Shown: positions 1-8,606 of the stretch, piece after piece
How positions within the stretch are numbered: position 1 is the first letter of the stretch
How the letters are laid out: the number at the start of each line of letters is the position of its first letter
Assembly: GCA_020025775.1 (NCBI GenBank)
Contig: JAHHRN010000002.1
Span: 124,001 to 188,000, forward strand
Direction of reading: 5' to 3'
DNA from: Acutalibacter sp.
GTDB taxonomy: Bacteria > Bacillota > Clostridia > Oscillospirales > Acutalibacteraceae
DNA length: 64,000 bases
Translations under genes and position numbers: made by a program
The notes under the pieces: generated by a model
What the model was told of the DNA's origin: nothing
Database searches by the model: none
What the model saw: only the letters and a program-made list of their open reading frames with translations

Positions 1-743
1 AATATCTCTTTTTTGTTGACAGTGATGATTCCATTACAGAGGATGCACTTCAGAAAAGTAGCGATTATTTAGAGGAACATCCGGATACGGATATTTTAGT
101 TTTTGACAACTTAAAAGTGGATGAGCAGGGGAACGTGATTTACACGAACAAAACCTTGCAAGCAACAACAGCCTATGCTTCTATTTTTGAAGACAAGAAG
201 CTGTTGCTGACCGATCATTCCTCTTGTAATAAAATCATTCGTAAAACTCTGTTTACAGAGAATGATATCTATTTCCCGAAAAGACTTTGGTTTGAGGATT
301 TAGCAACAATTATCAGACTTTATCCTCACGCCAAGAAAATCGGCTATATTCCCGAGGCTTTCTATCTGTATTTACAGCGTGAAGGTTCTATTATGAACAG
401 TACGCAGTGCGACAGAAATATTGATATGCTTACAGCTTATGATACTGTGCTGCAATATTTTAAAGCACAGGGGCTGTTTGAGGAATTTTATACCGAGCTT
501 GAATATATTGCGGCATTTCACGTGTATTATTTGTCCTCTGTTCGTGTGATGAATATGGACAAACATCATAAGCTCTTAGATATGTACAGAGAATATGTGC
601 ATAAGGAATTTCCGAATTGCTTAAACAATCCCTATCTTGGAAAAAAAGAAAAACTCATCATTTCCCTTTTAGACAAAAAACGTTATAACACCATCCTCTT
701 TATTTTTAAAGTAAAAGGTGTTGTAAATCGTTTGGCGAAATAA
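1..743 (+). CDS. Family 2 glycosyltransferase, 5' truncated
   Basis: The reading frame is open from base 3, so the start and N-terminal part of the gene lie to the left of the window; 246 residues are visible. Near the left edge it reads YLFFVDSDDS, the acidic DxD-type metal and nucleotide-sugar binding motif of GT-A fold family 2 glycosyltransferases, followed by an LxxNKIIRKTLF segment typical of bacterial GT2 proteins of polysaccharide clusters. It has no membrane segment and probably acts at the inner face of the membrane, adding a sugar to a lipid-linked repeat unit. A second glycosyltransferase and a flippase follow. Donor and acceptor cannot be told from sequence. Confidence 0.85.
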   Translation, partial: YLFFVDSDDSITEDALQKSSDYLEEHPDTDILVFDNLKVDEQGNVIYTNKTLQATTAYASIFEDKKLLLTDHSSCNKIIRKTLFTENDIYFPKRLWFEDLATIIRLYPHAKKIGYIPEAFYLYLQREGSIMNSTQCDRNIDMLTAYDTVLQYFKAQGLFEEFYTELEYIAAFHVYYLSSVRVMNMDKHHKLLDMYREYVHKEFPNCLNNPYLGKKEKLIISLLDKKRYNTILFIFKVKGVVNRLAK

Positions 744-799
744 AACAGGAAGTTGATTTTCAGAGCTGAATTTCTTCAGCCGAAACTGTTTTTTAGTTT
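741..799 (+). terminator. Probable terminator after the first glycosyltransferase
   Basis: An inner hairpin GCTGAA-TTTC-TTCAGC (765-780) is enclosed by AAACAG and CTGTTTTTT, ending in a T run. The outer stem is imperfect, so termination may be partial and the next gene could still be read from upstream. Confidence 0.45.
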
Positions 800-857
800 T
801 TCTCGCATCACAGCATAGGAAAGACCGAAGCAAAACAATAATCCGGGAGGAATCCAT

Positions 858-1814
858 ATGTCAAAACCCATGGTGTCCGTTTGGTGCCTTGCTTATAACC
901 ACGAAAAATATATAAAAGAAGCTTTGGAGTCCTTTGTTTCCCAGAAAACGAATTTCTCCTATGAAGTTTTAATCAATGATGATGTTTCCAAGGATCGTAC
1001 CAGAGAAATCATTCAGGAATATGCTGACAGATACCCCGATATCATTAAGCCGGTTTTCCAAACAGAAAATCAGTATTCCAAAGGGGTTCGTATCTTCACG
1101 GAAATTTTGCTTCCGAAATCCGAAGGCAAATATTTTGCTATGTGTGAAGGTGATGACTATTGGACAGATCCTCACAAATTGCAGAAACAAGTGGATTATA
1201 TGGAAGCACATCCGGAATGCAGTATGTGTATTCACAATTCCACATATGTTACAGAAAACGGAGAATTTTTAGAGGACCATATCGTTTCGGCGGAAGAACG
1301 CGATATTCCTACCGAAGAGGTTATTTTAGGTGGTGGCGGCTTTTGTAGTACAAACAGCATTTTAGCCCCGATTTCTTTGGCTAAAAATATGCCAGAATGC
1401 TTTGACATGCTTCATTTGGACTATGCTTGGCAAACCTGCTTAGCTTCTATGGGCACGGTACACTGCTTCGCTGAAAGCATGTCTGCCTACAGAACCTTCA
1501 GCGAAGGCTCTTGGTCCTCGCAGGTAGAACACGGCTCCGCAGAAAAAATCATAAAGAATGCGCAGGATAATATCCGCTATTTGGTTGCTTTTGATGCAGA
1601 GACAAAGCAGCAATATCATGAAACGATTTTGAAACAGCAGAGCACGCATCTTTTAAATATTCTGTTTCAATCTAAGAGTAAGGATATTTTAAAAGAGCCG
1701 CATTACGCTGAGATTTATAAATATATCAGCCGTTCCAGAAGGTTACAGCTGAATCTTAAAATTCATTGCCCGCATCTTTATAATCTTATGGGAAAAATTT
1801 TGCACAAAGCCTAA
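858..1814 (+). CDS. Family 2 glycosyltransferase
   Basis: A 318-residue soluble glycosyltransferase. The N-terminus (VSVWCLAYNHEKYIKEALES) is the usual nucleotide-binding start of GT2 enzymes; LINDDVSKDRT and the acidic motif CEGDDYWTD (residues about 97-105) supply the Asp residues for metal and donor sugar. The GDDYWT form is common in clostridial and bacteroidal polysaccharide clusters. The start is set by a GGGAGG ribosome binding site. It lies just before the flippase and probably extends the same repeat unit as the upstream enzyme. Substrate unknown. Confidence 0.9.
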   Translation: MSKPMVSVWCLAYNHEKYIKEALESFVSQKTNFSYEVLINDDVSKDRTREIIQEYADRYPDIIKPVFQTENQYSKGVRIFTEILLPKSEGKYFAMCEGDDYWTDPHKLQKQVDYMEAHPECSMCIHNSTYVTENGEFLEDHIVSAEERDIPTEEVILGGGGFCSTNSILAPISLAKNMPECFDMLHLDYAWQTCLASMGTVHCFAESMSAYRTFSEGSWSSQVEHGSAEKIIKNAQDNIRYLVAFDAETKQQYHETILKQQSTHLLNILFQSKSKDILKEPHYAEIYKYISRSRRLQLNLKIHCPHLYNLMGKILHKA

Positions 1815-1858
1815 TTTTTCTTCCCTAAAAAACTAAATTTGGAGATGAAACTCTCTTT

Positions 1859-3310
1859 ATGGTAAATACCAAAAAATCCGTCATGACGAATTTAATATGG
1901 CGCTTTGCGGAACGAATTGGTGCACAGGGCATTTCGTTTATCGTTTCTATCGTTTTAGCAAGACTTTTAGAGCCGGAGCATTATGGCCAAATTGCGCTGA
2001 TTACTGTTTTCTTAAATATCTTACAGGTGTTTGTAGACAGCGGTTTGGGTAACGCATTGATTCAGAAAAAAGATGCGGATGATACTGATTTTTCAACCGT
2101 ATTTTATTTCAATATGTGTATGTGCACAGTGCTCTATATAGGTTTGTTTTTAACAGCGCCGTTAATTTCGAAATTTTATAACGATATGTCTCTTGTGCCG
2201 ATTATTCGTGTCATCGGCATAACACTTTTGATTTCTGGCATTAAAAATGTGCAGCAGGCCTATGTATCACGCAAGATGATTTTTAAAAAATTCTTCTTTG
2301 CAACACTCGGCGGTACACTTTTTTCCGCCGTTCTCGGTATCATAATGGCTTATCTTGGTGCAGGTGTATGGGCATTAGTGTTCCAGCAATTATCCAACGC
2401 CTTTATTGATACGGTTATTTTGTGGCTTGTTGTTAAGTGGAGACCGAAATTCGTGTTTTCCTGGGCAAGACTCAAAACACTCTTTTCTTTCGGTTGGAAA
2501 TTACTTCTTTCCGCACTTTTAGATACGGTGTATAATGACTTACGTCAGCTCGTAATCGGTAAAAAATATACCAAAGAGGATTTGGCATACTATAATAACG
2601 GTCAAAAAATCCCGAATTTGGTTGTTACCAATATCAATACCTCTATCGGCAGTGTTTTGTTCCCGGCACTTTCCAGTGAACAAGACCATCCCGAACTTGT
2701 AAAAGCACACGTTCGTCGAGCAATTAAAACCAGTTCTTATATCATGTGGCCCATGCTGTTAGGGCTTGCCGCTTGTTCAGAACCGGTTGTTCGATTGCTT
2801 TTGACAGATAAATGGCTTCCTGCCGTACCGTATTTGCAGATTTCCTGCTTTGTTTATGGCATGATGCCGATTCACACCGCAAATTTACAGGCAATTACAG
2901 CCATGGGCAGAAGTGATTTGTTCCTTCGCTTAGAAATTATAAAAAAAGTTATCGGACTTATTGTACTTTTGATTTCTATGCGCTACGGCGTAATTGCGAT
3001 TGCTGTCAGTGCTATTTTTACAGGCATTCTCAGTATGTTTATTAACGCTTGGCCGAATCGTGAACTCTTGCATTATTCCTACAGGGAACAGCTTTCCGAT
3101 ATGCTGCCATCCTTCGTTTTGTCTATGGTGATGTATCTCACCGTATTGCAAGTGAATCGTTTGGCTCTTTCTCCGATTTTCTTATTGCTCATTCAAGTTC
3201 CCTTAGGTATGCTTATTTACCTCGGTGGTTCTGCTTTATTTAAACTCGAAAGCTTTACATTTGTGTTACAATATGTGAAAGGCTTTCTTAAAAAGTTAAA
3301 ACACAAATAA
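1859..3310 (+). CDS. Wzx-type polysaccharide flippase (MOP superfamily)
   Basis: A 483-residue integral membrane protein with about 12-14 hydrophobic segments and the Polysacc_synt family pattern: N-terminal WRFAERIGAQGISFIVSIVL, then VLARLLEPEHYGQIAL, both typical of lipopolysaccharide/teichuronic acid translocases. Proteins of this type flip undecaprenyl-linked sugar units to the outer face of the membrane. GGAG lies about 14 bases before the chosen ATG, which is long; a six-codon out-of-frame ATG ORF (1845-1865) overlaps the start and might affect translation. It sits centrally in the polysaccharide cluster, where one flippase is expected. Confidence 0.9.
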   Translation: MVNTKKSVMTNLIWRFAERIGAQGISFIVSIVLARLLEPEHYGQIALITVFLNILQVFVDSGLGNALIQKKDADDTDFSTVFYFNMCMCTVLYIGLFLTAPLISKFYNDMSLVPIIRVIGITLLISGIKNVQQAYVSRKMIFKKFFFATLGGTLFSAVLGIIMAYLGAGVWALVFQQLSNAFIDTVILWLVVKWRPKFVFSWARLKTLFSFGWKLLLSALLDTVYNDLRQLVIGKKYTKEDLAYYNNGQKIPNLVVTNINTSIGSVLFPALSSEQDHPELVKAHVRRAIKTSSYIMWPMLLGLAACSEPVVRLLLTDKWLPAVPYLQISCFVYGMMPIHTANLQAITAMGRSDLFLRLEIIKKVIGLIVLLISMRYGVIAIAVSAIFTGILSMFINAWPNRELLHYSYREQLSDMLPSFVLSMVMYLTVLQVNRLALSPIFLLLIQVPLGMLIYLGGSALFKLESFTFVLQYVKGFLKKLKHK

Positions 3311-3323
3311 AAAGGTGGCCAAA

Positions 3324-4289
3324 ATGCAACCAAAAGAATACGGAGGCTATTTGGAGATTGATGCTGCACACGGCACAGAGTATCATAAAGATGCTGTGGC
3401 TTTAAATTGTGGCAGAAACGGTTTAGCCTACTTAATCCAAGTCAACAAAATACAAAAACTTTATTTACCTTATTTTTTGTGTGCAACGGTGGAAGACGTA
3501 TGTCACCATTTGCATGTACCGATTTCGTATTATGAAATTGATGAAAATTTCAGACCGAAATTCAATCAAAAACTCGGGGCAGGTGAGTGGCTGTATTTCG
3601 TAAATTTTTACGGACAGTTTTCCAACAGTCAGTTGCAAGCTTATAAAGAACAATACGGCAATATGATTGTGGATAACATACAGGCCTTTTTCCAAAAGCC
3701 GCTTCCCGAAACGGATACGGTTTATACCTGTCGAAAGTTTTTCGGCGTGCCGGACGGCGGCTATCTTTACACAAAGGATACCACTTTACCGTTGGAACAG
3801 GATTATTCGTATGACAGAATGCACTTTTTACTCGGCAGATTCGAAAAAACAGGCAGTGATTTCTATTCTGAATTTCAAGAGAATGAAGCTCTGTTTGATT
3901 CTTTGCCGTTAAAGAAGATGTCCAAGTTAACACATCATTTGATGTCTTCTGTGGATTATGCATCTATAAAGAATATAAGAACAGAAAATTTTGAAGCTCT
4001 GCACAAAAGCTTAAAATCCTATAACCGATTAGAGCTTACCGTTCCCGAAGGTGGGTATATGTATCCGCTTTGGGTAGAGCACGGTGCAGAAATTCGTAAG
4101 CAACTTCAAAGTCAAAAGATTTATATTCCGACACTTTGGCCGGATGTTTTCAACGTTTGTGCACCGGAGTCTTTGGAATATGATATGGCAGAAAACATTT
4201 TACCGCTTCCCATAGACCAGCGGTATGATAAGGCGGATATGCAGTTCCTTGCAGAAACCGTTATAAAGCTTATTCAGCAATATGTTTAA
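3324..4289 (+). CDS. DegT-like PLP-dependent aminotransferase homologue
   Basis: A 321-residue protein resembling fold type I PLP enzymes of the DegT family but strongly divergent. Recognisable parts are ALNCGRNGLAYLI near the N-terminus, the segment IVDNIQAFFQ where an Asp would contact the cofactor pyridine nitrogen, and CRKFFGVPDGGYLYT, where the Lys is placed like the Schiff-base lysine of DegT enzymes (compare ATKVYNTIEGGAV in the later gene). ATG at 3324 is preferred over GTG at 3315 because AAAGGTGG precedes it by five bases. It probably acts on a nucleotide sugar, but it could be a non-amino-transferring relative. Confidence 0.65.
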   Translation: MQPKEYGGYLEIDAAHGTEYHKDAVALNCGRNGLAYLIQVNKIQKLYLPYFLCATVEDVCHHLHVPISYYEIDENFRPKFNQKLGAGEWLYFVNFYGQFSNSQLQAYKEQYGNMIVDNIQAFFQKPLPETDTVYTCRKFFGVPDGGYLYTKDTTLPLEQDYSYDRMHFLLGRFEKTGSDFYSEFQENEALFDSLPLKKMSKLTHHLMSSVDYASIKNIRTENFEALHKSLKSYNRLELTVPEGGYMYPLWVEHGAEIRKQLQSQKIYIPTLWPDVFNVCAPESLEYDMAENILPLPIDQRYDKADMQFLAETVIKLIQQYV

Positions 4290-4318
4290 ATTTTTATCAC
4301 CAGAAAGGACTAAAAAAC

Positions 4319-5323
4319 ATGAAAAAGAAAATTGTTATTTTCGGTGCAACAGGTAACGTTGGTTCCTATGTTTTAAAATACGCCAGAGAATATTTTAATC
4401 CTGAAGAGTGGGAAGTTGTAGCTTCCGGCAGAAGAAAAACAGATTTCTTTGAAAAAAGAGGCATCCCGTATTATTCGGTAGATGTATCTAAAAAAGAAGA
4501 TTTTGACGTTTTACCGACGGAAAACGTTTATGCTGTTATCTATCTTGCAGCTGAAATTCCGTCCTATATGAACGATTATGCACCGGAAAAATATGTAAAC
4601 TCCAATATCATCGGTGCGTTTAACGTTCTCGAATATTGCCGCAAGAATCATGTAGACAGAATTTTGTTCTCTACTACCGTTTTCGATATTTCTTTAAGTG
4701 CCGGTGAAGGCATTGTTTTAAAACCCGATACACCCAAGAACTTCTCCTACAAGGGTGACCATGCGGTTTATGTTATTTCCAAGAATACGGCTTTGGAATT
4801 AATTGAGCACTACCATCAGGAATACGGTCTTAAGAAATTTATCTTCCGTTTCCCCACCATTTACAATTACAGCCCCTATCAGTATTATTTCCCGAACGGT
4901 GTTAAGACCCTTCGTCCGGTTTACCGTATGATTGATAATGCAATTAAGGGCGAACCGATTGAACTTTGGGGTAATCCGGAGTATTCTAAGGATATGGTTC
5001 ATGTTTACGACTGCGCACAGATGCTTTGCAAGGCAGTTGAAGTAGATCGTGAGGAAGGCTTCTATAACGTAGGTACCGGTAATCCGGTTACTTTGCAGGA
5101 GCAAATCGAAACCATTATTAAAGTATTTTCTCCGAAAGATCATCCTTCTCAGATTATCTACAGACCGGAAAAGAAAGCCGGCGGCGGATTCTTAATGGAT
5201 GTTGAAAATGCAAAGAGAGAACTCGGTTATGAGCCTCAATACACCTGCGAAAAATTATTCATGGATTATAAGAAAGAAATGGAATTAGATCGCTTTAAAG
5301 AATTGAGAGAAAAGAGCATTTAA
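4319..5323 (+). CDS. NAD(P)-dependent sugar epimerase/dehydratase
   Basis: A 334-residue extended short-chain dehydrogenase. The N-terminus carries the Rossmann motif GATGNVGSYV, an acidic NAD site follows, and AVYVISKNTALE holds the YxxxK catalytic pair. The later motif FRFPTIYNYSPYQ and the GNPEYSKDMVHVYDCA segment are those of nucleotide-sugar epimerases. It lies between two PLP-enzyme genes, so it most likely makes or reshapes a keto or deoxy sugar for amination. AAAGGA precedes the ATG by nine bases. The exact reaction (epimerase, 4,6-dehydratase or reductase) is not resolvable. Confidence 0.85.
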   Translation: MKKKIVIFGATGNVGSYVLKYAREYFNPEEWEVVASGRRKTDFFEKRGIPYYSVDVSKKEDFDVLPTENVYAVIYLAAEIPSYMNDYAPEKYVNSNIIGAFNVLEYCRKNHVDRILFSTTVFDISLSAGEGIVLKPDTPKNFSYKGDHAVYVISKNTALELIEHYHQEYGLKKFIFRFPTIYNYSPYQYYFPNGVKTLRPVYRMIDNAIKGEPIELWGNPEYSKDMVHVYDCAQMLCKAVEVDREEGFYNVGTGNPVTLQEQIETIIKVFSPKDHPSQIIYRPEKKAGGGFLMDVENAKRELGYEPQYTCEKLFMDYKKEMELDRFKELREKSI

Positions 5324-5338
5324 GGGGGCAAGTCCAAC

Positions 5339-6448
5339 ATGCCGGACAAAATTTTAGTCACTCGTTCTTCCATGCCGGATTTTGACGAGTACGCAGAAGA
5401 AATCAAATCTATTTGGGACAGCCATTGGCTGACCAATATGGGACCGAAGCATCAGGAACTGCAAAAGCAATTAAAGGAATACCTCAGTGTAGAAAATATC
5501 GACCTTTTAACAAACGGTCATATGGCACTGGAGCTTTCTATGCAGGCACTCGGCTTAATGGGGGAAGTTATCACAACGCCGTTTACTTTTGCTTCCACAA
5601 CACAGGCGATTGTTCGCAACGGCTTAAAGCCGGTATTTTGTGATGTGAATCCTGTAGATTTCACAATGGATGTAACCAAGATTGAATCCTTAATTACAGA
5701 TAAAACATCTGCGATTGTGCCGGTTCATGTATACGGTAACGTTTGTAACGTAGAAGAAATCGAACGCATTGCAAAGAAACATAATTTAAAGGTTATTTAC
5801 GATGCGGCGCATACGTTTGGCGTTCGTTATAAAGGCAAGGGCATTGCTTCTTTCGGCGATGTATCCTGCTTCAGCTTCCATGCGACAAAGGTGTATAACA
5901 CGATTGAAGGCGGCGCTGTGTGCTATCACGATGCTAAATTCGGTGAAACACTTGCAAGACTTAAGAACTTTGGCATTAAAGATACAGAAACAGTTTCCGA
6001 AATTGGCGCAAATGCGAAAATGAACGAATTTTGCGCGGCGATGGGTCTTTGCAACCTTCGTCATGTTGATGCCGAAATTGCCAAGAGAAAAGCAGCTGTT
6101 GAGCGTTATAAGCAGAACCTTGCTTCTGTGGACGGTATCTATTTCGTACCGGAACAAAAAGACGTACAGCAGAACTATGCTTATCTTCCTGTCGTTTTTG
6201 ATAAGGATGTATTCGGTGCAGACCGAGACGAAGTCTTTGAAGTATTAGGTCAAAACGACATCGGTGCACGTAAATATTTCTATCCGCTTACCAACACCTT
6301 CGATTGCTATGAGCCGAAATTCGATGCAAACGAAACACCGGTAGCATTGAAAATCAGCCAAAACATTTTGACTTTACCGCTCTACGCTGATCTGGCTTTG
6401 GAAGATGTGGACAGAATTTGCAGTGTGATTTTAAGCTGCAAGAAATAA
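5339..6448 (+). CDS. DegT/DnrJ/EryC1 sugar aminotransferase (VioA-like)
   Basis: A 369-residue PLP-dependent nucleotide-sugar aminotransferase. The cofactor-binding Asp is in IYDAAHTFGV and the Schiff-base Lys in FSFHATKVYNTIEGG, both canonical. The opening, with the SIWDSHWLTNMGP motif, resembles VioA-type enzymes that aminate C4 of dTDP-4-keto-6-deoxyglucose; I infer this from recalled family patterns. RmlA and RmlB, which make exactly that keto sugar, lie downstream in the same direction. The likely product is a dTDP-4-amino-4,6-dideoxyhexose. GGGGG precedes the ATG. Confidence 0.88.
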   Translation: MPDKILVTRSSMPDFDEYAEEIKSIWDSHWLTNMGPKHQELQKQLKEYLSVENIDLLTNGHMALELSMQALGLMGEVITTPFTFASTTQAIVRNGLKPVFCDVNPVDFTMDVTKIESLITDKTSAIVPVHVYGNVCNVEEIERIAKKHNLKVIYDAAHTFGVRYKGKGIASFGDVSCFSFHATKVYNTIEGGAVCYHDAKFGETLARLKNFGIKDTETVSEIGANAKMNEFCAAMGLCNLRHVDAEIAKRKAAVERYKQNLASVDGIYFVPEQKDVQQNYAYLPVVFDKDVFGADRDEVFEVLGQNDIGARKYFYPLTNTFDCYEPKFDANETPVALKISQNILTLPLYADLALEDVDRICSVILSCKK

Positions 6449-6471
6449 CCTTTTGAAAAGAGGAATATGGT

Positions 6472-7671
6472 TTGAAAAAGATTTTGCTTTTAGGCGGTTC
6501 TCGATATATCTTACCGATTATTGAGGCCATTCATAAAATGGGTTATTATGCGATTACCTGTGATTATTTACCGGATAATATTGCCCATGCCTACGCCGAC
6601 GAATATCACAATGTTAGCATTGTAGATAAGGATGCTGTTTTAGCTCTCGCAAAAGAGCTTCAGGTAGACGGTGTTTTATCGTTTGCATGTGACCCGGGTG
6701 TAGAAACTGCGGCTTATGTTTCGGAAAAACTCGGTTTGCCGAGCAATCCTTATGCGTCTGTTGCCATTTTACAGAATAAGGCGGCGTTCCGTCAGTTCTT
6801 AACCGAAAACGGTTTCAATGTGCCGAAGGCAAAAGGTTATGCCACAGCAGATGAAGCTTTGGCTGAACTTGATACTTTCCATTGGCCGATTATTGTAAAG
6901 CCCGTAGATTCCGCAGGAAGCAAGGGCGTTACACGCGTGGATTCTAAAGAAGATTTTCGTGCGGCGGCAGAATATGCGATTTCTTATTCTATCGATAAGA
7001 AATTTATTGTTGAAGAGTTTATTCAACAGGAAGGCTATTCTTCTGATACTGACTGCTTCTCGATTGACGGTAAATTGGTATTTGCTTCTTTTTCAAATCA
7101 AATGTTTGATGCAAGCGCATCGAATCCTTATACACCGTCCGGCTATAGCTGGCCGTCTACTATGCCGTGTGAAACACAGAAAAAACTGCGTTCCGAATTG
7201 CAGAGATTGATTACCTTACTTGGTCTCAAGACCTCCATTTTCAATGTAGAAACCAGATTAGGTACAGATGGTAAGCCCTATATTATGGAGGTTTCTCCGC
7301 GCGGCGGCGGTAACCGACTTTCCGAAATGCTTCGCTATGCTTGCGGTGCAGATCTCGTGACCGATTCCGTTAAAGCTTGTATCGGTGAACCGATTGAAGA
7401 TTTAACTGGAGACCCTGTCTACAGTGGTCACTGGGCTGAGCTTATCTTACATTCCGACGAAGAAGGTAAGTTTGACAGCCTCGAAATCGAGGACGAGCTT
7501 AATCAGTATGTTGTCGAAAAAGACCTTTGGGTAAAAGCTGGTGATACCGTACACAAGTTCACAGGTGCAAATGAAACCATCGGTACTTTAGTTTTAAATT
7601 TTGCTTCTCAAGAGCAAATCGAGCACTATACAAAGCACATTTCGGATTATGTGCATGTTAAGATGCAGTAA
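6472..7671 (+). CDS. ATP-grasp ligase
   Basis: A 399-residue ATP-grasp enzyme of the carbamoyl-phosphate-synthase-like group. An N-terminal pre-ATP Rossmann-like domain (LLLGGSRYILPIIEAI) is followed by the ATP-grasp fold with WPIIVKPVDSAGSKGVTRV as the phosphate loop region and EVSPRGGGNR as the metal-binding C-terminal motif. Such ligases join a carboxylate to an amine through an acyl phosphate. Lying directly after a sugar aminotransferase, it may attach an amino acid or other acid to the new amino group. The start is TTG, with AAAAGAGGA just upstream. Substrates are inferred from context only. Confidence 0.85.
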   Translation: MKKILLLGGSRYILPIIEAIHKMGYYAITCDYLPDNIAHAYADEYHNVSIVDKDAVLALAKELQVDGVLSFACDPGVETAAYVSEKLGLPSNPYASVAILQNKAAFRQFLTENGFNVPKAKGYATADEALAELDTFHWPIIVKPVDSAGSKGVTRVDSKEDFRAAAEYAISYSIDKKFIVEEFIQQEGYSSDTDCFSIDGKLVFASFSNQMFDASASNPYTPSGYSWPSTMPCETQKKLRSELQRLITLLGLKTSIFNVETRLGTDGKPYIMEVSPRGGGNRLSEMLRYACGADLVTDSVKACIGEPIEDLTGDPVYSGHWAELILHSDEEGKFDSLEIEDELNQYVVEKDLWVKAGDTVHKFTGANETIGTLVLNFASQEQIEHYTKHISDYVHVKMQ

Positions 7672-7709
7672 TCCGAAAATAATCTTACAAACGAAATGAG
7701 GTAGGAAAC

Positions 7710-8594
7710 ATGAAAGGTATTATTCTTGCCGGTGGATCCGGTACGCGCCTTTATCCGCTTACCAGAGTAACTTCTAAACAGCTTTTGCCGATTTACGACA
7801 AGCCGATGATTTATTATCCCTTGTCCACGTTAATGCTTGCGGGTATTCGGGATATTTTAATTATTTCCACACCGACAGATACCCCTCGATTTGAAGAACT
7901 TTTGGGTGACGGCAGTAGTTACGGCGTTCATCTTTCCTATGCAGTGCAGCCGAGTCCGGATGGCCTTGCGCAGGCGTTCATTATCGGTAAAGATTTTATC
8001 GGCGATGATTCCTGTGCTATGGTTTTGGGCGATAATATTTTCTACGGCGGCTGGTTCAGAAAAAATCTTGCAGAAGCCGTACAAAATGCAGAAAACGGTG
8101 AAGCTACGATTTTCGGCTATTATGTACAAGACCCGGAACGTTTCGGCATTGTGGAGTTCGACAGAGATAAAAATGTTTTATCGGTAGAAGAAAAGCCGAA
8201 GCATCCGAAATCAAATTATTGCATTACAGGTCTTTATTTCTATCCCAAAGGCGTAGCAAATATGGCAGAAGCCGTGAAGCCGTCTGCTCGAGGCGAACTT
8301 GAAATTACGACCTTAAATGATATGTACTTAAAGCAGAATAAACTGAAAGTACAAATTTTAGGCAGAGGCTTTGCTTGGCTCGATACAGGCACAATGGATA
8401 GCCTTATGGAGGCTTCCATCTTTGTACAGACCGTGCAAAACAGACAGGGCGTTGTGATTTCTGCGCCTGAAGAAATTGCTTACCATGAAAAGTGGATTAC
8501 TAAGCAGGAACTTCTGACATCTGCCGAAGCTTACGGCAAATCTCCATACGGCGAACATTTAAAGCGCGTAGCAGAAGATAAATTATTATTCTAA
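7710..8594 (+). CDS. rmlA: Glucose-1-phosphate thymidylyltransferase RmlA
   Basis: A 294-residue nucleotidyltransferase of normal RmlA length. GGSGTRLYPLTRVTSKQLLP is the nucleotide-binding signature, KPMIYYPLSTLMLAGI follows, VLGDNIFYGG carries the metal Asp and EEKPKHPKSN the sugar-binding Glu-Lys. It makes dTDP-glucose from glucose-1-phosphate and dTTP in the cytoplasm. It is separated by 12 bases from rmlB, so the two are co-transcribed. RmlC and RmlD do not follow, unlike in rhamnose clusters. Confidence 0.97.
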   Translation: MKGIILAGGSGTRLYPLTRVTSKQLLPIYDKPMIYYPLSTLMLAGIRDILIISTPTDTPRFEELLGDGSSYGVHLSYAVQPSPDGLAQAFIIGKDFIGDDSCAMVLGDNIFYGGWFRKNLAEAVQNAENGEATIFGYYVQDPERFGIVEFDRDKNVLSVEEKPKHPKSNYCITGLYFYPKGVANMAEAVKPSARGELEITTLNDMYLKQNKLKVQILGRGFAWLDTGTMDSLMEASIFVQTVQNRQGVVISAPEEIAYHEKWITKQELLTSAEAYGKSPYGEHLKRVAEDKLLF

Positions 8595-8606
8595 GGAGAA
8601 ATTTAT

